NCBI RefSeq assembly: GCF_001466305.1
Contig: NZ_JWID01000002.1
Coordinates: 195,344 to 259,343 of the forward strand
DNA: 64,000 bases
Origin: Defluviitalea phaphyphila
Lineage (GTDB): Bacteria > Bacillota > Clostridia > Lachnospirales > Defluviitaleaceae
Direction of reading: 5' to 3'
Shown: positions 25,767-35,092 of the stretch, piece after piece
Layout: every line of letters starts with the position of its first letter
Position numbering within the stretch: position 1 is the first letter of the stretch
Notes under the pieces: model-generated
Database searches by the model: none
Told to the model about the DNA's origin: nothing
Seen by the model: only the letters and a program-made list of their open reading frames with translations
Translations under genes and position numbers: made by a program

Positions 25767-28312
25767 AAAAAAGTATAAAAAGATTGTATAAGAACCAGGG
25801 AGGAAATGCTCTTATACTAGTTATTCTTTTAACATTATGTATGTTTTTAATAGTAGGAGCAATTATGGCGGTATCATTCTCCCATTTTGAAATAAGTCAG
25901 GCTTATAAAAATACGTCTAATCTTTATTATGCTGCACAATCAGGAGCAGAAAAAATGGTAGATAATCTAAATAAAATTCTTATAGAAAAAAGGTTTGAAA
26001 TAATAAAGGAAGTAGCTGATGAATACAAAGAAAAGATAGAGTCTGGAGAATATGGTGTCTTAGATTATGAATTAGATTATGAAAATGGTTTTAATTCATA
26101 TGATGGAGAATTTTTATTAAAAGATGTATATGAGAGTATAAAAGAAGAAGCATTTGATAAAATAGAAGAAAATATGGAAGATGATAAGATAGAGTTTCAA
26201 TATGAATTAACAGATGAAAAAAACAAATCAGAAGTTACAGTAGTATTAACTTCTAAAAAAGATGAAGAAAATAAAACAGTTGGATTTGAAGTTCTTTCAA
26301 CAGCTGTTTTAAAAAATAAAGAAGAAGAAGAGATATCCAAAATAACTTTAGAAGGGAATATAGATCTTTCTAATATTGATTATAAAGGACTTTTATTAGA
26401 AGAATATAATTGGAAAGATGGTAATATCCCGAATACCTTTAGAAGTCCTATATTAACCTTTGGAGATTTAGTTGTAACAAATGAAGCAAAGGTTGCAATT
26501 AATGGAGATGTAAGGGCTAGAGGTTATCTACCTCCAGATAAAAATGACGATGGTTCATATCCAGAGTTAGAAGAGTATGGAGGTATATATGCATCCCATG
26601 GAGGTGATTTAACCATTGATGGAAATGCTATAACTTTAGCAAACCTTCATACTATAAAAGAATATAATGATGATAGAGAGACTAAGATTGAGGTAAAAAA
26701 TGATGTTTTTGCTAATTCTGTAGTTATAGAAGATGACTATCCTTATTTTAATCAATATGGGACTCCTAATAATAGAAGTATATCTGCTAGGGTTACAGGA
26801 CAGAAGATATTAATTGACGGAGATGTATATGTGGACAATGATATAGCTATTGATAGATATGTTAAAAATGATCAAATATATATTAAAGGAAATGTGTTTG
26901 GGATAACTAATATAGATGTAAAAGAAATAGAAGATCCAAATCCTAATAAAGCTAGTGGGATTTATGCCATGGGAGAAAATACAAAAATCAAAATAGATGG
27001 TAATGCTTTTGTCCATGGCCAAGCTTTTATAAGTTTTGATGGAGGTAAAAATTTTAGTAAATTATATGAAAGTATGGGAGAACCTTTTGAGGATGTAAGT
27101 TTTTTAGATGCATACTCTCCAGAAAATTATAAAGCTGAAGGAGATTCAAGATATTTAGATTTAAGAAAAGATGCTATTAATAAGGATAAAATAAAATTAA
27201 ATATAAATAATTATTTTTATGCTCCAGCTAAAATTAGTGCCAATGGAATATTATATGATGGATATCCATATGAAAGTGCTAAAAATCCAATAAAAACCCA
27301 TGATGAATTTGATGAAAGTGAAGAATTATCAGCATTATTTAATATGGGGAATGATAATAAAAATAATAGTAAATCTCTAACAGAAGAAGGTCTTTATACT
27401 ATTAATTCTAATTGGAATGCTAAAATTATTGATAAAAGTGATTATAATATAATAGACATTATTAAAGATGCTTATGATTATTTAAATGGAGAAGAAGAAA
27501 ATATTAATCCTTTTAAAAGAAATTATTTTATATCTGGAGAAGATAAGTATGATTCAGCTTATAATTATAGAGGAATAGAAGGTTATATGTTTATTAAAAG
27601 AGATATCTTTTATAAAGGTTTAAAAGGAGGTCCCACATTTGAACCAGAGGAAATGGAATTTGATAAAGATATTATTAATTCAGATATAACCATTGATAAT
27701 ACAGAATGGGATAAGGATAATCCCTTATATGTATTAGAGACCTCATTGGGAAATAATATTCCAATAAATGTTAGTGAATTTTATGATGAAGAGGGACCTA
27801 TAAATACAATAATAATAGATAAAGGTAATGGAAGTATAACTCTTTATGCAAGCGATGAAAGTAAAGCTACTTTTAACGGTATAGTTGTATCCAGTGGTAA
27901 AGTTGTAATAGATGGAGTAGAAAATTTTAATGGAATTATTATTTCTAAAGGACAGCAAGAAGAAAAAGGGAAGATTTACACTCAAGACTTAGCAGAAGGT
28001 AAATATGCAGGAGTACTTATAGAAAGTGATGTAACTATTAATTATGATAAAGATATACTTTTTAACACTATATTTAAGGATAAATCTTTAAAAAGATTAG
28101 TTTTTGATTATTTAGGGCTTACAAGTTATTATGTAGCAAATGATGATGATATAGAAAAAAACATTGTAGAAGAAATTTTAAAGCCTAGCATAGATTTTGA
28201 ACAAGTACAAAAAGTAGGCTTTGATTCTAAATCAGTTATAGAAATTAATCAAACTAGTGATGATAATAAATTACTTCAGTTTGAATTAACCAGTTTATAT
28301 CAGACAGATTAA
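25763..28312 (+). CDS. PilX-like giant minor pilin with solenoid repeats
   Basis: 849 residues. The N-terminus KNQGGNALILVILLTLCMF followed by SNLYYAAQSGAEK is that of PilX-type pilins, although the Glu at +5 is absent. Residues 259-270 (DKNDDGSYPELE) fit a calcium loop of DxNxDG type. Between residues ~247 and 425 a motif recurs six times (INGDV, IDGNA, VKNDV, IDGDV, IKGNV, IDGNA), as in beta-solenoid or bactofilin-like folds. A second beta-rich region lies near 700-770. GGGAGTGAAGG supports the TTG start. A tip adhesin role is inferred from size, position and repeats. Confidence 0.78.
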   Translation: MKKSIKRLYKNQGGNALILVILLTLCMFLIVGAIMAVSFSHFEISQAYKNTSNLYYAAQSGAEKMVDNLNKILIEKRFEIIKEVADEYKEKIESGEYGVLDYELDYENGFNSYDGEFLLKDVYESIKEEAFDKIEENMEDDKIEFQYELTDEKNKSEVTVVLTSKKDEENKTVGFEVLSTAVLKNKEEEEISKITLEGNIDLSNIDYKGLLLEEYNWKDGNIPNTFRSPILTFGDLVVTNEAKVAINGDVRARGYLPPDKNDDGSYPELEEYGGIYASHGGDLTIDGNAITLANLHTIKEYNDDRETKIEVKNDVFANSVVIEDDYPYFNQYGTPNNRSISARVTGQKILIDGDVYVDNDIAIDRYVKNDQIYIKGNVFGITNIDVKEIEDPNPNKASGIYAMGENTKIKIDGNAFVHGQAFISFDGGKNFSKLYESMGEPFEDVSFLDAYSPENYKAEGDSRYLDLRKDAINKDKIKLNINNYFYAPAKISANGILYDGYPYESAKNPIKTHDEFDESEELSALFNMGNDNKNNSKSLTEEGLYTINSNWNAKIIDKSDYNIIDIIKDAYDYLNGEEENINPFKRNYFISGEDKYDSAYNYRGIEGYMFIKRDIFYKGLKGGPTFEPEEMEFDKDIINSDITIDNTEWDKDNPLYVLETSLGNNIPINVSEFYDEEGPINTIIIDKGNGSITLYASDESKATFNGIVVSSGKVVIDGVENFNGIIISKGQQEEKGKIYTQDLAEGKYAGVLIESDVTINYDKDILFNTIFKDKSLKRLVFDYLGLTSYYVANDDDIEKNIVEEILKPSIDFEQVQKVGFDSKSVIEINQTSDDNKLLQFELTSLYQTD

Positions 28313-28335
28313 TAAAATAAAATGGAGTGATAACA

Positions 28336-29556
28336 TTGATAAAAATACAGTATAAGATATGTGTAAGTATAATTGTAATGATATTATTTTTTGTAGGATG
28401 TTCTACAGAAGTTAGTAATCTAACTGATTTTGAGAGTTCTAATAATCTTCAACAAAATGTTCAAGAACAAAAAGAAGATACTTTAAAAGTTGAATTAACT
28501 AGATTTTTTAGGCAGTATTTTACTCCTGATGAAAAGACTATTTTAACTCTTAATACTTATCCGATAAAAGTAGATGAAAGTTATTGGGAAGAATATGAAG
28601 ATTTTAAAGAGGCTTCTCTAGAACTTTTACAAGGATTTATATCTCCTAATTTGGAGGAAAAGATTCAAAAACAATTTTTAACAACTAATGTTCATTTTCC
28701 TCGTTTTGTAGAAATCAATGGAAATGTTATAATAGGATATGGAGATGTAGAAGATGTAAGTTATGATCTTATAGAAAAAAATGAAAATAATATTATTTTA
28801 ACTGCTTATGTAAATGTAAAAGGCACAGTAATAACGAAAGAAAGATTTAATCAAATATATAGTTATGATAGTAGCAAAAACTACTATACTATAAAAAATA
28901 ATGATATAATAGAAGATGAAAAAGATGAAATCAAAGTACAATGTTCTTACATTGTAGAATTAGAACAAATTAATGATAATAAAATATATATATCTAGTAT
29001 AAAGGAAAATAGTGAATTATCTGTGCCAGAAAAGAACAGAAGGAGTATAATAAATAATGAATTTGTAAAAAGAATAGATTATTTAGATGCTCCTAATACT
29101 TCAGACGAACAATTAATAAAATTATTTTTTAATCAATTTATGAATCAGGATAAAGATGCTTATAATTATTATCAATATGCTTATGATATGAATTATAATA
29201 CATATGTTGAAATGTTAAATGATTTAGGGTTAAAAGATTATATGTTATTAGAAAAAGCAGATTATAAAAATCAATTCCCTAAAACGATAATTCCAACTAA
29301 GGATGATATTTTATCTTTAAATATATCAAAAGAAGATATAAATATTTTTGTTCACATTGATACATCTAAAAAATTAAGAAAATATATTGTAGAAATTCCT
29401 GCTGAGGTCGAATTATCAGATTATAATATGGATAATATGATGTATCAATATTTAGTAACAATAAAAAATAATGGAGAACAAGGACCGAAAATTAAAAATA
29501 TAAAATATGTTTTTATAAAGTCTATAGAAGATGAAGAAAAACAAGAAAATAGTTAG
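28336..29556 (+). CDS. Lipoprotein of unknown function in the pilus operon
   Basis: About 406 residues. The N-terminal hydrophobic helix ends in the lipobox-like LFFVGC, and the rest is soluble, acidic and beta/alpha mixed. Neither half resembles a protein I can name. TTG 28336 is preferred to GTG 28327, because GGAGTGAT then has the right spacing. It follows the PilX-like gene by 23 bases and precedes yqeG. Because the outer-membrane lipoproteins PilP/PilF have no place in a Gram-positive cell, this could be a membrane-anchored substitute. That is speculation. Confidence 0.72.
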   Translation: MIKIQYKICVSIIVMILFFVGCSTEVSNLTDFESSNNLQQNVQEQKEDTLKVELTRFFRQYFTPDEKTILTLNTYPIKVDESYWEEYEDFKEASLELLQGFISPNLEEKIQKQFLTTNVHFPRFVEINGNVIIGYGDVEDVSYDLIEKNENNIILTAYVNVKGTVITKERFNQIYSYDSSKNYYTIKNNDIIEDEKDEIKVQCSYIVELEQINDNKIYISSIKENSELSVPEKNRRSIINNEFVKRIDYLDAPNTSDEQLIKLFFNQFMNQDKDAYNYYQYAYDMNYNTYVEMLNDLGLKDYMLLEKADYKNQFPKTIIPTKDDILSLNISKEDINIFVHIDTSKKLRKYIVEIPAEVELSDYNMDNMMYQYLVTIKNNGEQGPKIKNIKYVFIKSIEDEEKQENS

Positions 29557-29586
29557 TATGTTATTAGCTATATATAGAGGTGCAGC

Positions 29587-30096
29587 ATGTTAAGACGATT
29601 ATTTCCTACGGATTATATTGATTCAGTATTTGATTTAGACATTAAAGATTTAAAAGAAAAAAAAATAAAAGGATTAATTTTTGATATTGATAATACTCTA
29701 GCTCCTTTTGATATAGAATATCCAAATAAAAAATTAATAAATTTTTTTAAAAAATTAAAAGAAGAAGGGTTTAAAATTTGTCTGATGTCCAATAATACAG
29801 AAGAAAGGGTTATCAAATTCAATGAAAAATTAAAAGTATATACTATTCATAAAGCTGCAAAGCCAAGAAGAAGAAGTTTTAAAAAGGCTATGCAGCTTAT
29901 GAATACAAACAAAGATAGTACCGTTATTATTGGAGACCAGATATTTACTGATGTATGGGGAGGAAATAGAGTAGGGATTATGACTATTCTAGTTGTTCCT
30001 ATTAGTGAAAGAGATGAATGGATTACTAAAATCAAAAGGGGACTAGAGAAAATCATAATAAATATATATTTGGCAACAAGGAAGGTAGAAAGATGA
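29587..30096 (+). CDS. yqeG: YqeG family HAD-IIIA phosphatase
   Basis: 169-residue haloacid dehalogenase-like phosphatase. The nucleophile motif is GLIFDIDNTL (Asp-X-Asp), with motif II MSNNTEERV, Lys in AAKPRRRSFKKA and motif III IGDQIFTDVWGGNR. The substrate is unknown. In Bacillus it precedes yqeH and aroE, but here aroE starts 4 bases before its stop and the yqeH GTPase is absent. It is possibly transcribed as a tail of the pilus operon. Confidence 0.88.
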   Translation: MLRRLFPTDYIDSVFDLDIKDLKEKKIKGLIFDIDNTLAPFDIEYPNKKLINFFKKLKEEGFKICLMSNNTEERVIKFNEKLKVYTIHKAAKPRRRSFKKAMQLMNTNKDSTVIIGDQIFTDVWGGNRVGIMTILVVPISERDEWITKIKRGLEKIIINIYLATRKVER

Positions 30097-30965
30097 GCAT
30101 TATTAATATTGTTAATGGAAAAACTAAAGTTTATGGTTTAATAGGATATCCTATAAGTCATACCTTATCTCCAATCATTCATAATAGTATAGGAAATTTA
30201 ATGAAAAATAATATGGTTTATCTCCCTTTTGAAGTTTCCCCTGAGGGACTAAAAAAAGCCATACAAGGAGCTTATGAGTTAAACATTAAAGGATTAAATG
30301 TTACTGTCCCTCATAAACAAAAAGTAATTCCTTTTCTTTCTAAGGTAGAAGGATATGCAAAACAAATTGGAGCTGTTAATACATTAAAATGGTCAAAAGA
30401 TGGTTATATAGGATATAACACAGATGCCGAAGGACTGCTTATATCTCTTAAAGAAAATAATATTTCTATAAAAGATAAAAGTATACTTATTATAGGAGCA
30501 GGAGGAGCAGCTAGAGCTACTTCTATGATGATAGCTTCCCAATCTCCAAAAGAAATAGTAATTGCTAATCGTACATTAGAAAAAGCGGAAAAATTAGCTA
30601 AAGATGTTTCTTTATTTTACAATATACCTGTTAAATCTATTTCCTTAGATACTATTGATAAAAATATGTATTTTGATTTATGTTTTCAAACAACTTCTGT
30701 GGGAATGACTCCTAAAGAAGATGAGTCTCCAATAAAAAACGATGACTTTTTTAATCAAATAAAAATTGCAGTGGATTTGATATATACCCCTTCAGAAACT
30801 TTATTTTTAAAAAAAGCAAGAAAAGCAGGATGTAAAACTTTAAATGGATTTGGTATGTTGTTTTATCAAGCCGCAAGAGCTTATGAAATTTGGAATGAAA
30901 CAGTCATTCCTAAAGAAGCTTTAGAGCAATTATTTAGAAAGATCAAAAATGAATTAGAGTTTTAA
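30093..30965 (+). CDS. aroE: Shikimate dehydrogenase
   Basis: 290 residues, NADPH-dependent reduction of 3-dehydroshikimate to shikimate. The substrate-site segment is GLIGYPISHTLSPIIHN. The catalytic Lys/Asp are in NVTVPHKQ and GYNTDAEG, and the nucleotide-binding loop is IIGAGGAARAT. AAGGTAGAAAG precedes ATG 30093. aroK and aroQ, two more shikimate pathway genes, lie within 2 kb, separated by a prepilin and comFB. Confidence 0.94.
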   Translation: MSIINIVNGKTKVYGLIGYPISHTLSPIIHNSIGNLMKNNMVYLPFEVSPEGLKKAIQGAYELNIKGLNVTVPHKQKVIPFLSKVEGYAKQIGAVNTLKWSKDGYIGYNTDAEGLLISLKENNISIKDKSILIIGAGGAARATSMMIASQSPKEIVIANRTLEKAEKLAKDVSLFYNIPVKSISLDTIDKNMYFDLCFQTTSVGMTPKEDESPIKNDDFFNQIKIAVDLIYTPSETLFLKKARKAGCKTLNGFGMLFYQAARAYEIWNETVIPKEALEQLFRKIKNELEF

Positions 30966-30997
30966 TCTTGCTTTTGCTATAATAAGGAAGGATATTA

Positions 30998-31453
30998 TTG
31001 AAAAGAGAAAATGGATTCACTGTAATAGAATTATTAGTTGTACTTACTATTGTTGCGATTGTAGGTTGTATAGTAGCACCTTCTTTTGATATATTAGAAA
31101 AGATCTCTCTTAAAAACGCTGCTAATGAACTAAAAATGAATATAATTCATACTCAACATCAAGCAATTAAAAATAATAAAAGATATTTTATTAAATTTTT
31201 AAATGAAAATAATGTATATACTATTTCCCATGGATTACTTGATTCTATTGATAAAAAGATACAATTACATTCAGATATAAAAATGGGGCAAATGGCTTTT
31301 ACATATCCTAAACAAATTATATTTACACCTAAGGGGACAGTAGCTTCTTCAGGACATATTTGGCTAGAAACCGAAAAGTTTAAAGTTAAAATAACAGTAG
31401 CTGTAGGCACAGGAAAAGTTAATATTTATCCGATTGAGACTATAAAAGAGTAA
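30998..31453 (+). CDS. Isolated GspH-like prepilin
   Basis: 151 residues with very short leader KRENG|FTVIELLVVLTIVAIVG (Glu +5) and a basic GspH-type body with NELKMNIIHTQHQAI. TTG 30998 follows AAGGAAGGAT. It is separated from the main pilus operon by a lipoprotein, yqeG and aroE, but could use the same machinery. Its closeness to comFB suggests a link with DNA uptake, as pseudopilins of competence systems have this build. Confidence 0.82.
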   Translation: MKRENGFTVIELLVVLTIVAIVGCIVAPSFDILEKISLKNAANELKMNIIHTQHQAIKNNKRYFIKFLNENNVYTISHGLLDSIDKKIQLHSDIKMGQMAFTYPKQIIFTPKGTVASSGHIWLETEKFKVKITVAVGTGKVNIYPIETIKE

Positions 31454-31479
31454 TATTTTATTAATTTAAGGGGGTTTTT

Positions 31480-31758
31480 ATGTTAGAAATTAAAAATTAT
31501 ATGGAAGATTTAGTATTTCTTCAAATAGATAATGTAATAAAAGAACTAAAAGTTTGTGATTGTCATAAATGTAAAATGGATATTGCAGCCATAGCTTTAA
31601 ATTCGTTAAAGCCTCATTATATTGTAACTCAAAAAGGAAGATTATATACTAAACTTAATACTCTTCAACAGCAATTTGATGTAGATATACTTTCGGCACT
31701 CATAAAGGCAGCAATTATAGTAAAAAGGAATCCGAGACATGAGGAATATGAAAAATAA
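31480..31758 (+). CDS. comFB: ComFB-like protein
   Basis: 92-residue protein of the ComFB family, first seen in the B. subtilis comF competence operon. It has NYMEDLV at the start, the cysteine cluster CDCHKCKMD (zinc-binding type), IAALALN-like IAAIALNSLKPHYIVT and the end KRNPRH. Some family members in other phyla bind cyclic di-nucleotides and affect pili or motility. Whether this one does is unknown. Its last 20 bases overlap aroK. Confidence 0.85.
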   Translation: MLEIKNYMEDLVFLQIDNVIKELKVCDCHKCKMDIAAIALNSLKPHYIVTQKGRLYTKLNTLQQQFDVDILSALIKAAIIVKRNPRHEEYEK

Positions 31759-32263
31759 ATCAAATATTGTTTTAATAGGATTTATGGGATGTGGTAAATC
31801 TACCATTGGAAAAGAACTTGCAAAAAAAATTAAATATTCTTTTATTGATTCTGATGAAGAAATAGAAAAATCCATTGGGATTAGTATATCAGATTTTTTT
31901 GCAAAATATGGAGAGGTTAAGTTTAGAAAGTTAGAAGAAAAAGTAATTTCTCAAATTGCTGCGAAAAATAATCTAGTAATTGCTACAGGAGGAGGAGTCA
32001 TAAAAAATTTTAATAATATTTTTTCTTTAAAAAGTGGAGGAATTATAATTTATTTAAAAGCAGCTCCTATGACTATTTTTAAAAATGTAAAAAATGATAA
32101 TACTAGACCACTTCTTAATACAAATAATAAATTAGAAACCATAAAATCCTTATTAAATGAAAGAGCTCCTTTATATGAAAGAGCGGCTGATTTTATTGTT
32201 AATACAGATAATAAATCTATTAATGAAATTATATCTAATATTTTAGATTACATAAGGGGATAA
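31739..32263 (+). CDS. aroK: Shikimate kinase
   Basis: About 174 residues, ATP-dependent phosphorylation of shikimate. The P-loop is GFMGCGKST, the shikimate site is DSDEEIEKS and the RKLEEKVI / TGGGVIK segments and the lid DNTRPLL are typical. The start may be ATG 31739 or ATG 31748, as neither has a perfect ribosome-binding site. Overlap with comFB suggests coupled translation. Confidence 0.92.
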   Translation: MRNMKNKSNIVLIGFMGCGKSTIGKELAKKIKYSFIDSDEEIEKSIGISISDFFAKYGEVKFRKLEEKVISQIAAKNNLVIATGGGVIKNFNNIFSLKSGGIIIYLKAAPMTIFKNVKNDNTRPLLNTNNKLETIKSLLNERAPLYERAADFIVNTDNKSINEIISNILDYIRG

Positions 32264-32269
32264 TATATT

Positions 32270-32710
32270 ATGAAAAAAATTCTTGTTATTAATGGACCAA
32301 ACATAAATTTTTTAGGTATAAGAGAAAAAGGGATTTATGGAGAAATTTCATATAAAACTTTAAACGAATTAATAACTAAAGAAGCTTCTAATATAGGATT
32401 TGAGGTAGAAATATTTCAGTCTAATTATGAAGGAGATTTAATTGATAAATTACAGCAAGCTTATTTTGAAAAAGTCGATGGCATTATTATAAATCCTGGA
32501 GCTTACACCCATTATAGTTATGCTATAAGAGATGCTATTGCTTCTATTAATATTCCTACTATAGAAGTGCATCTTTCTAATATTCATAAAAGAGAAGAAT
32601 TTAGGCATAAATCTGTTACAGCTCCTGTATGTGTAGGTCAGATTGCGGGTTTTGGAATATATAGTTATATATTAGGATTATATGCTTTAAAAGAAAAACT
32701 TAATAAATAA
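32270..32710 (+). CDS. aroQ: Type II 3-dehydroquinate dehydratase
   Basis: 146-residue dodecameric enzyme converting 3-dehydroquinate to 3-dehydroshikimate, the step before AroE. It has NGPNINFLG, the flexible lid with catalytic REKGIYG (Arg and Tyr), the Asn in NPGAYTHYS, and EVHLSNIHKREEFRHKS. GGGGATA upstream lies at the end of aroK. The type II form is usual in Clostridia. Confidence 0.95.
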   Translation: MKKILVINGPNINFLGIREKGIYGEISYKTLNELITKEASNIGFEVEIFQSNYEGDLIDKLQQAYFEKVDGIIINPGAYTHYSYAIRDAIASINIPTIEVHLSNIHKREEFRHKSVTAPVCVGQIAGFGIYSYILGLYALKEKLNK

Positions 32711-32747
32711 ACAATTATATAAAATAAATTATATAAGGAGAAAAGAC

Positions 32748-33815
32748 ATGAGTGAAAGACTAAAAAAAATAAAGGACCAATTTGAAGATTTAAAAATAGA
32801 TGCTATTTTAATACAAAATCCTATTAATAGGAAATATATAAGTGGATTTACTGGATCTTCAGGGATTTTATATATATCTAAAAACTCATCTATTTTATTT
32901 ACAGATTTTCGTTATATTGAGCAAGCAACAAAACAAGCTCCCGATTTTAAAATAATAAATTATATGAGCAAGGGATTATATGAAGAAATCAATGAACTGA
33001 TTAAAAAAGAAAACATAAAAATTCTTGGTTTTGAAGGGGAGCATGTTAGTTTTAGTCAATATAAGCAGTATACAGATAAATTAAATACTTCAATAATTCC
33101 TATTTATAATGTAGTAGAAAAGTTAAGAATGATAAAGAATGATATAGAGATAAATTATATAAAAGAAGCTGCTAAAATAGCAGATAAAGCTTTTAATCAT
33201 ATACTTTCGTTTTTAAAGCCAGGAATAACAGAAAAAGAAATAGCTTTAGAATTGGAATATTTTATGAAAAAAAATGGAGCTTCAGATTTATCTTTTAGTA
33301 CTATAGTTGCTTCAGGAGCATTTTCTTCTCTTCCCCATGCCGTTCCTAGAGATAAAAAATTAGAAAATGGAGATTTTGTTGTAATGGATTTCGGATGTAT
33401 ATATAAAGAGTATTGTTCAGATATGACAAGAACTGTAGTTATAGGGAAAGCTAGTGATAAACATAAAAAAATATATGAAACAGTTTTAACTGCTCAGATG
33501 TTATCTCTTGATGGGATAAGACCTTTTAAACAGGGAAAAGAAATCGATAAAATTGCAAGAGATTATATTTCAAGTAAAGGATATGGGGAATATTTTGGCC
33601 ATGGTTTAGGGCATGCTGTAGGTATGGAAGTACATGAAAGTCCTAGATTTTCTATAAATGAAGAAGAATTAATTAAGCCAGGAATGGTTATGACAGTAGA
33701 ACCAGGAATTTATATTCCAGAATTTGGAGGAGTAAGAATTGAAGATTTAGTCGTAATAACTCAAGAAGGAATAGACAATCTTACGACTTCTCCAAAAGAA
33801 CTTATAGAGATTTAA
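32748..33815 (+). CDS. Xaa-Pro aminopeptidase (M24 family, YqhT-like)
   Basis: 355 residues, with creatinase-like N-domain (residues ~1-125) and pita-bread catalytic domain. Metal ligands are seen in VVMDFGCIYKEYCSDMTRT (Asp, Asp), GHGLGHAVG (His), TVEPGIYIP (Glu) and GVRIEDL (Glu). It likely removes N-terminal residues next to proline. In Bacillus yqhT directly precedes efp, as here, a conserved pairing that fits the shared proline theme. Confidence 0.92.
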   Translation: MSERLKKIKDQFEDLKIDAILIQNPINRKYISGFTGSSGILYISKNSSILFTDFRYIEQATKQAPDFKIINYMSKGLYEEINELIKKENIKILGFEGEHVSFSQYKQYTDKLNTSIIPIYNVVEKLRMIKNDIEINYIKEAAKIADKAFNHILSFLKPGITEKEIALELEYFMKKNGASDLSFSTIVASGAFSSLPHAVPRDKKLENGDFVVMDFGCIYKEYCSDMTRTVVIGKASDKHKKIYETVLTAQMLSLDGIRPFKQGKEIDKIARDYISSKGYGEYFGHGLGHAVGMEVHESPRFSINEEELIKPGMVMTVEPGIYIPEFGGVRIEDLVVITQEGIDNLTTSPKELIEI

Positions 33816-33905
33816 ATAAAATAATTGAAAAAAGTTTAATTTTAGTTTAAACTATACAAGATGAGCATATAGTTTGCATAGTAACATGATTAAGGAGGAA
33901 AATGA

Positions 33906-34463
33906 ATGATTTCAGCAGGAGATTTTAGAAATGGTGTAACTATTGAATATGAAGGAGAAATTTACTCCATTGTAGAATTTCAACATGTAAAACCAGGAAA
34001 AGGAGCTGCTTTTGTAAGAACTAAATTAAAAAATTTAAAAACAGGAGCAGTAGTAGAAAAAACTTTTAGACCTACTGAAAAAGTAGCTAAAGCTCATATT
34101 GAAAGAAAAGATATGCAATACTTATATAATGATGGAGAATTATATCATTTTATGGATGTTGAGACTTATGACCAAATTGCCTTAAATAAAGATCAATTAG
34201 GAGATGCTTTGAAATTTGTGAAAGAAAATGATATGGTAAAAATATTATCCCATAATGGATTAGTGTTTGGTGTAGAACCACCATTATTTGTTGAGTTAGA
34301 AATAACTGAAACAGAACCAGGATTTAAAGGAGATACAGCAACAGGAGCAACTAAACCAGCTGTTGTAGAAACAGGAGCAACTGTTAATGTTCCTTTATTT
34401 GTAGAAATAGGAGATAAAATTAAAATAGATACTCGTACAGGAGAATATTTAAGTAGAGTTTAA
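33906..34463 (+). CDS. efp: Translation elongation factor P
   Basis: 185-residue EF-P, which rescues ribosomes stalled at polyproline. The three beta-barrel domains are complete. The tip loop [11 protein letters not shown] carries the Lys that may be modified. The end [14 protein letters not shown] is standard. AAGGAGG at 33893-33899 favours ATG 33906, as the ATG at 33902 is out of frame. A terminator follows, and synteny with B. subtilis breaks here. Confidence 0.97.
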   Translation: MISAGDFRNGVTIEYEGEIYSIVEFQHVKPGKGAAFVRTKLKNLKTGAVVEKTFRPTEKVAKAHIERKDMQYLYNDGELYHFMDVETYDQIALNKDQLGDALKFVKENDMVKILSHNGLVFGVEPPLFVELEITETEPGFKGDTATGATKPAVVETGATVNVPLFVEIGDKIKIDTRTGEYLSRV

Positions 34464-34487
34464 TTAATAAAAATTTAATAAGTTACT

Positions 34488-34519
34488 AAAAACAGTTCAA
34501 ATATTTGAACTGTTTTTTT
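34488..34519 (+). terminator. Rho-independent terminator after efp
   Basis: AACAGTTCAAA (34491-34501) pairs with TTTGAACTGTT (34504-34514), flanked by A-run and T7. Confidence 0.92.
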
Positions 34520-34564
34520 AATATTCAAAAAAAAGATTGTAATGTGAAAATACAATTAAATTTC

Positions 34565-34593
34565 TTGTACTATATAAAATAAAATGCTATAAT
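34565..34593 (+). promoter_or_regulatory. Sigma-A promoter of the hemerythrin-cheX pair
   Basis: TTGTAC (34565-34570), a 17-base spacer and perfect TATAAT (34588-34593), giving a ~75-base AT-rich leader. Confidence 0.65.
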
Positions 34594-34672
34594 TTCCATA
34601 TTAAAAAAAGATTTTATAAAATAATTAATTTTATTTATTTTCAATGTTCAATATATAAAGGGGGATATAATA

Positions 34673-35092
34673 ATGATGTGGAAGGATAAATATAAGATAG
34701 GAATAGAAAGAATTGATGAACAGCACAAAGAACTTTTTAGCAGAGTTTCAGATTTTATTAAAAGCATAAGAAGCAGTAAAAATTGGGAAGGAGATATGGA
34801 TAAAGTAAAAGAAATTATGGAATTTATGAAAGAATATGTAGATATACATTTTTCAGATGAAGAAGCATATCAAGAAAAAATTAATTATCCAGAAATAGAA
34901 AACCATAAGCAGGAACATATTAAATTTAAAGAAATAATTAATAAATATTTAAAAATATTTGAGGAAGAAGGATTTACAGAAGAAAAAGTACAAGAATTTG
35001 GAGGAAAATTAATGACATGGTTAATTATGCATGTATGCAAAACAGATCAAAAAATAGGAGAGTATGTAAAAAATGAAGGAGGTAAAGTATAG
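34673..35092 (+). CDS. Bacteriohemerythrin
   Basis: 139-residue four-helix protein with a non-heme di-iron site that binds O2. Iron ligands are visible in IDEQHKELF, HFSDEEAY, HKQEH and HVCKTD, in the standard order for bacteriohemerythrins. GGGGGAT precedes ATG 34673 (ATG 34676 possible). In an anaerobe it is expected to sense or scavenge oxygen. Its stop overlaps the GTG of cheX by one base, so the two are translationally coupled. Confidence 0.93.
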   Translation: MMWKDKYKIGIERIDEQHKELFSRVSDFIKSIRSSKNWEGDMDKVKEIMEFMKEYVDIHFSDEEAYQEKINYPEIENHKQEHIKFKEIINKYLKIFEEEGFTEEKVQEFGGKLMTWLIMHVCKTDQKIGEYVKNEGGKV

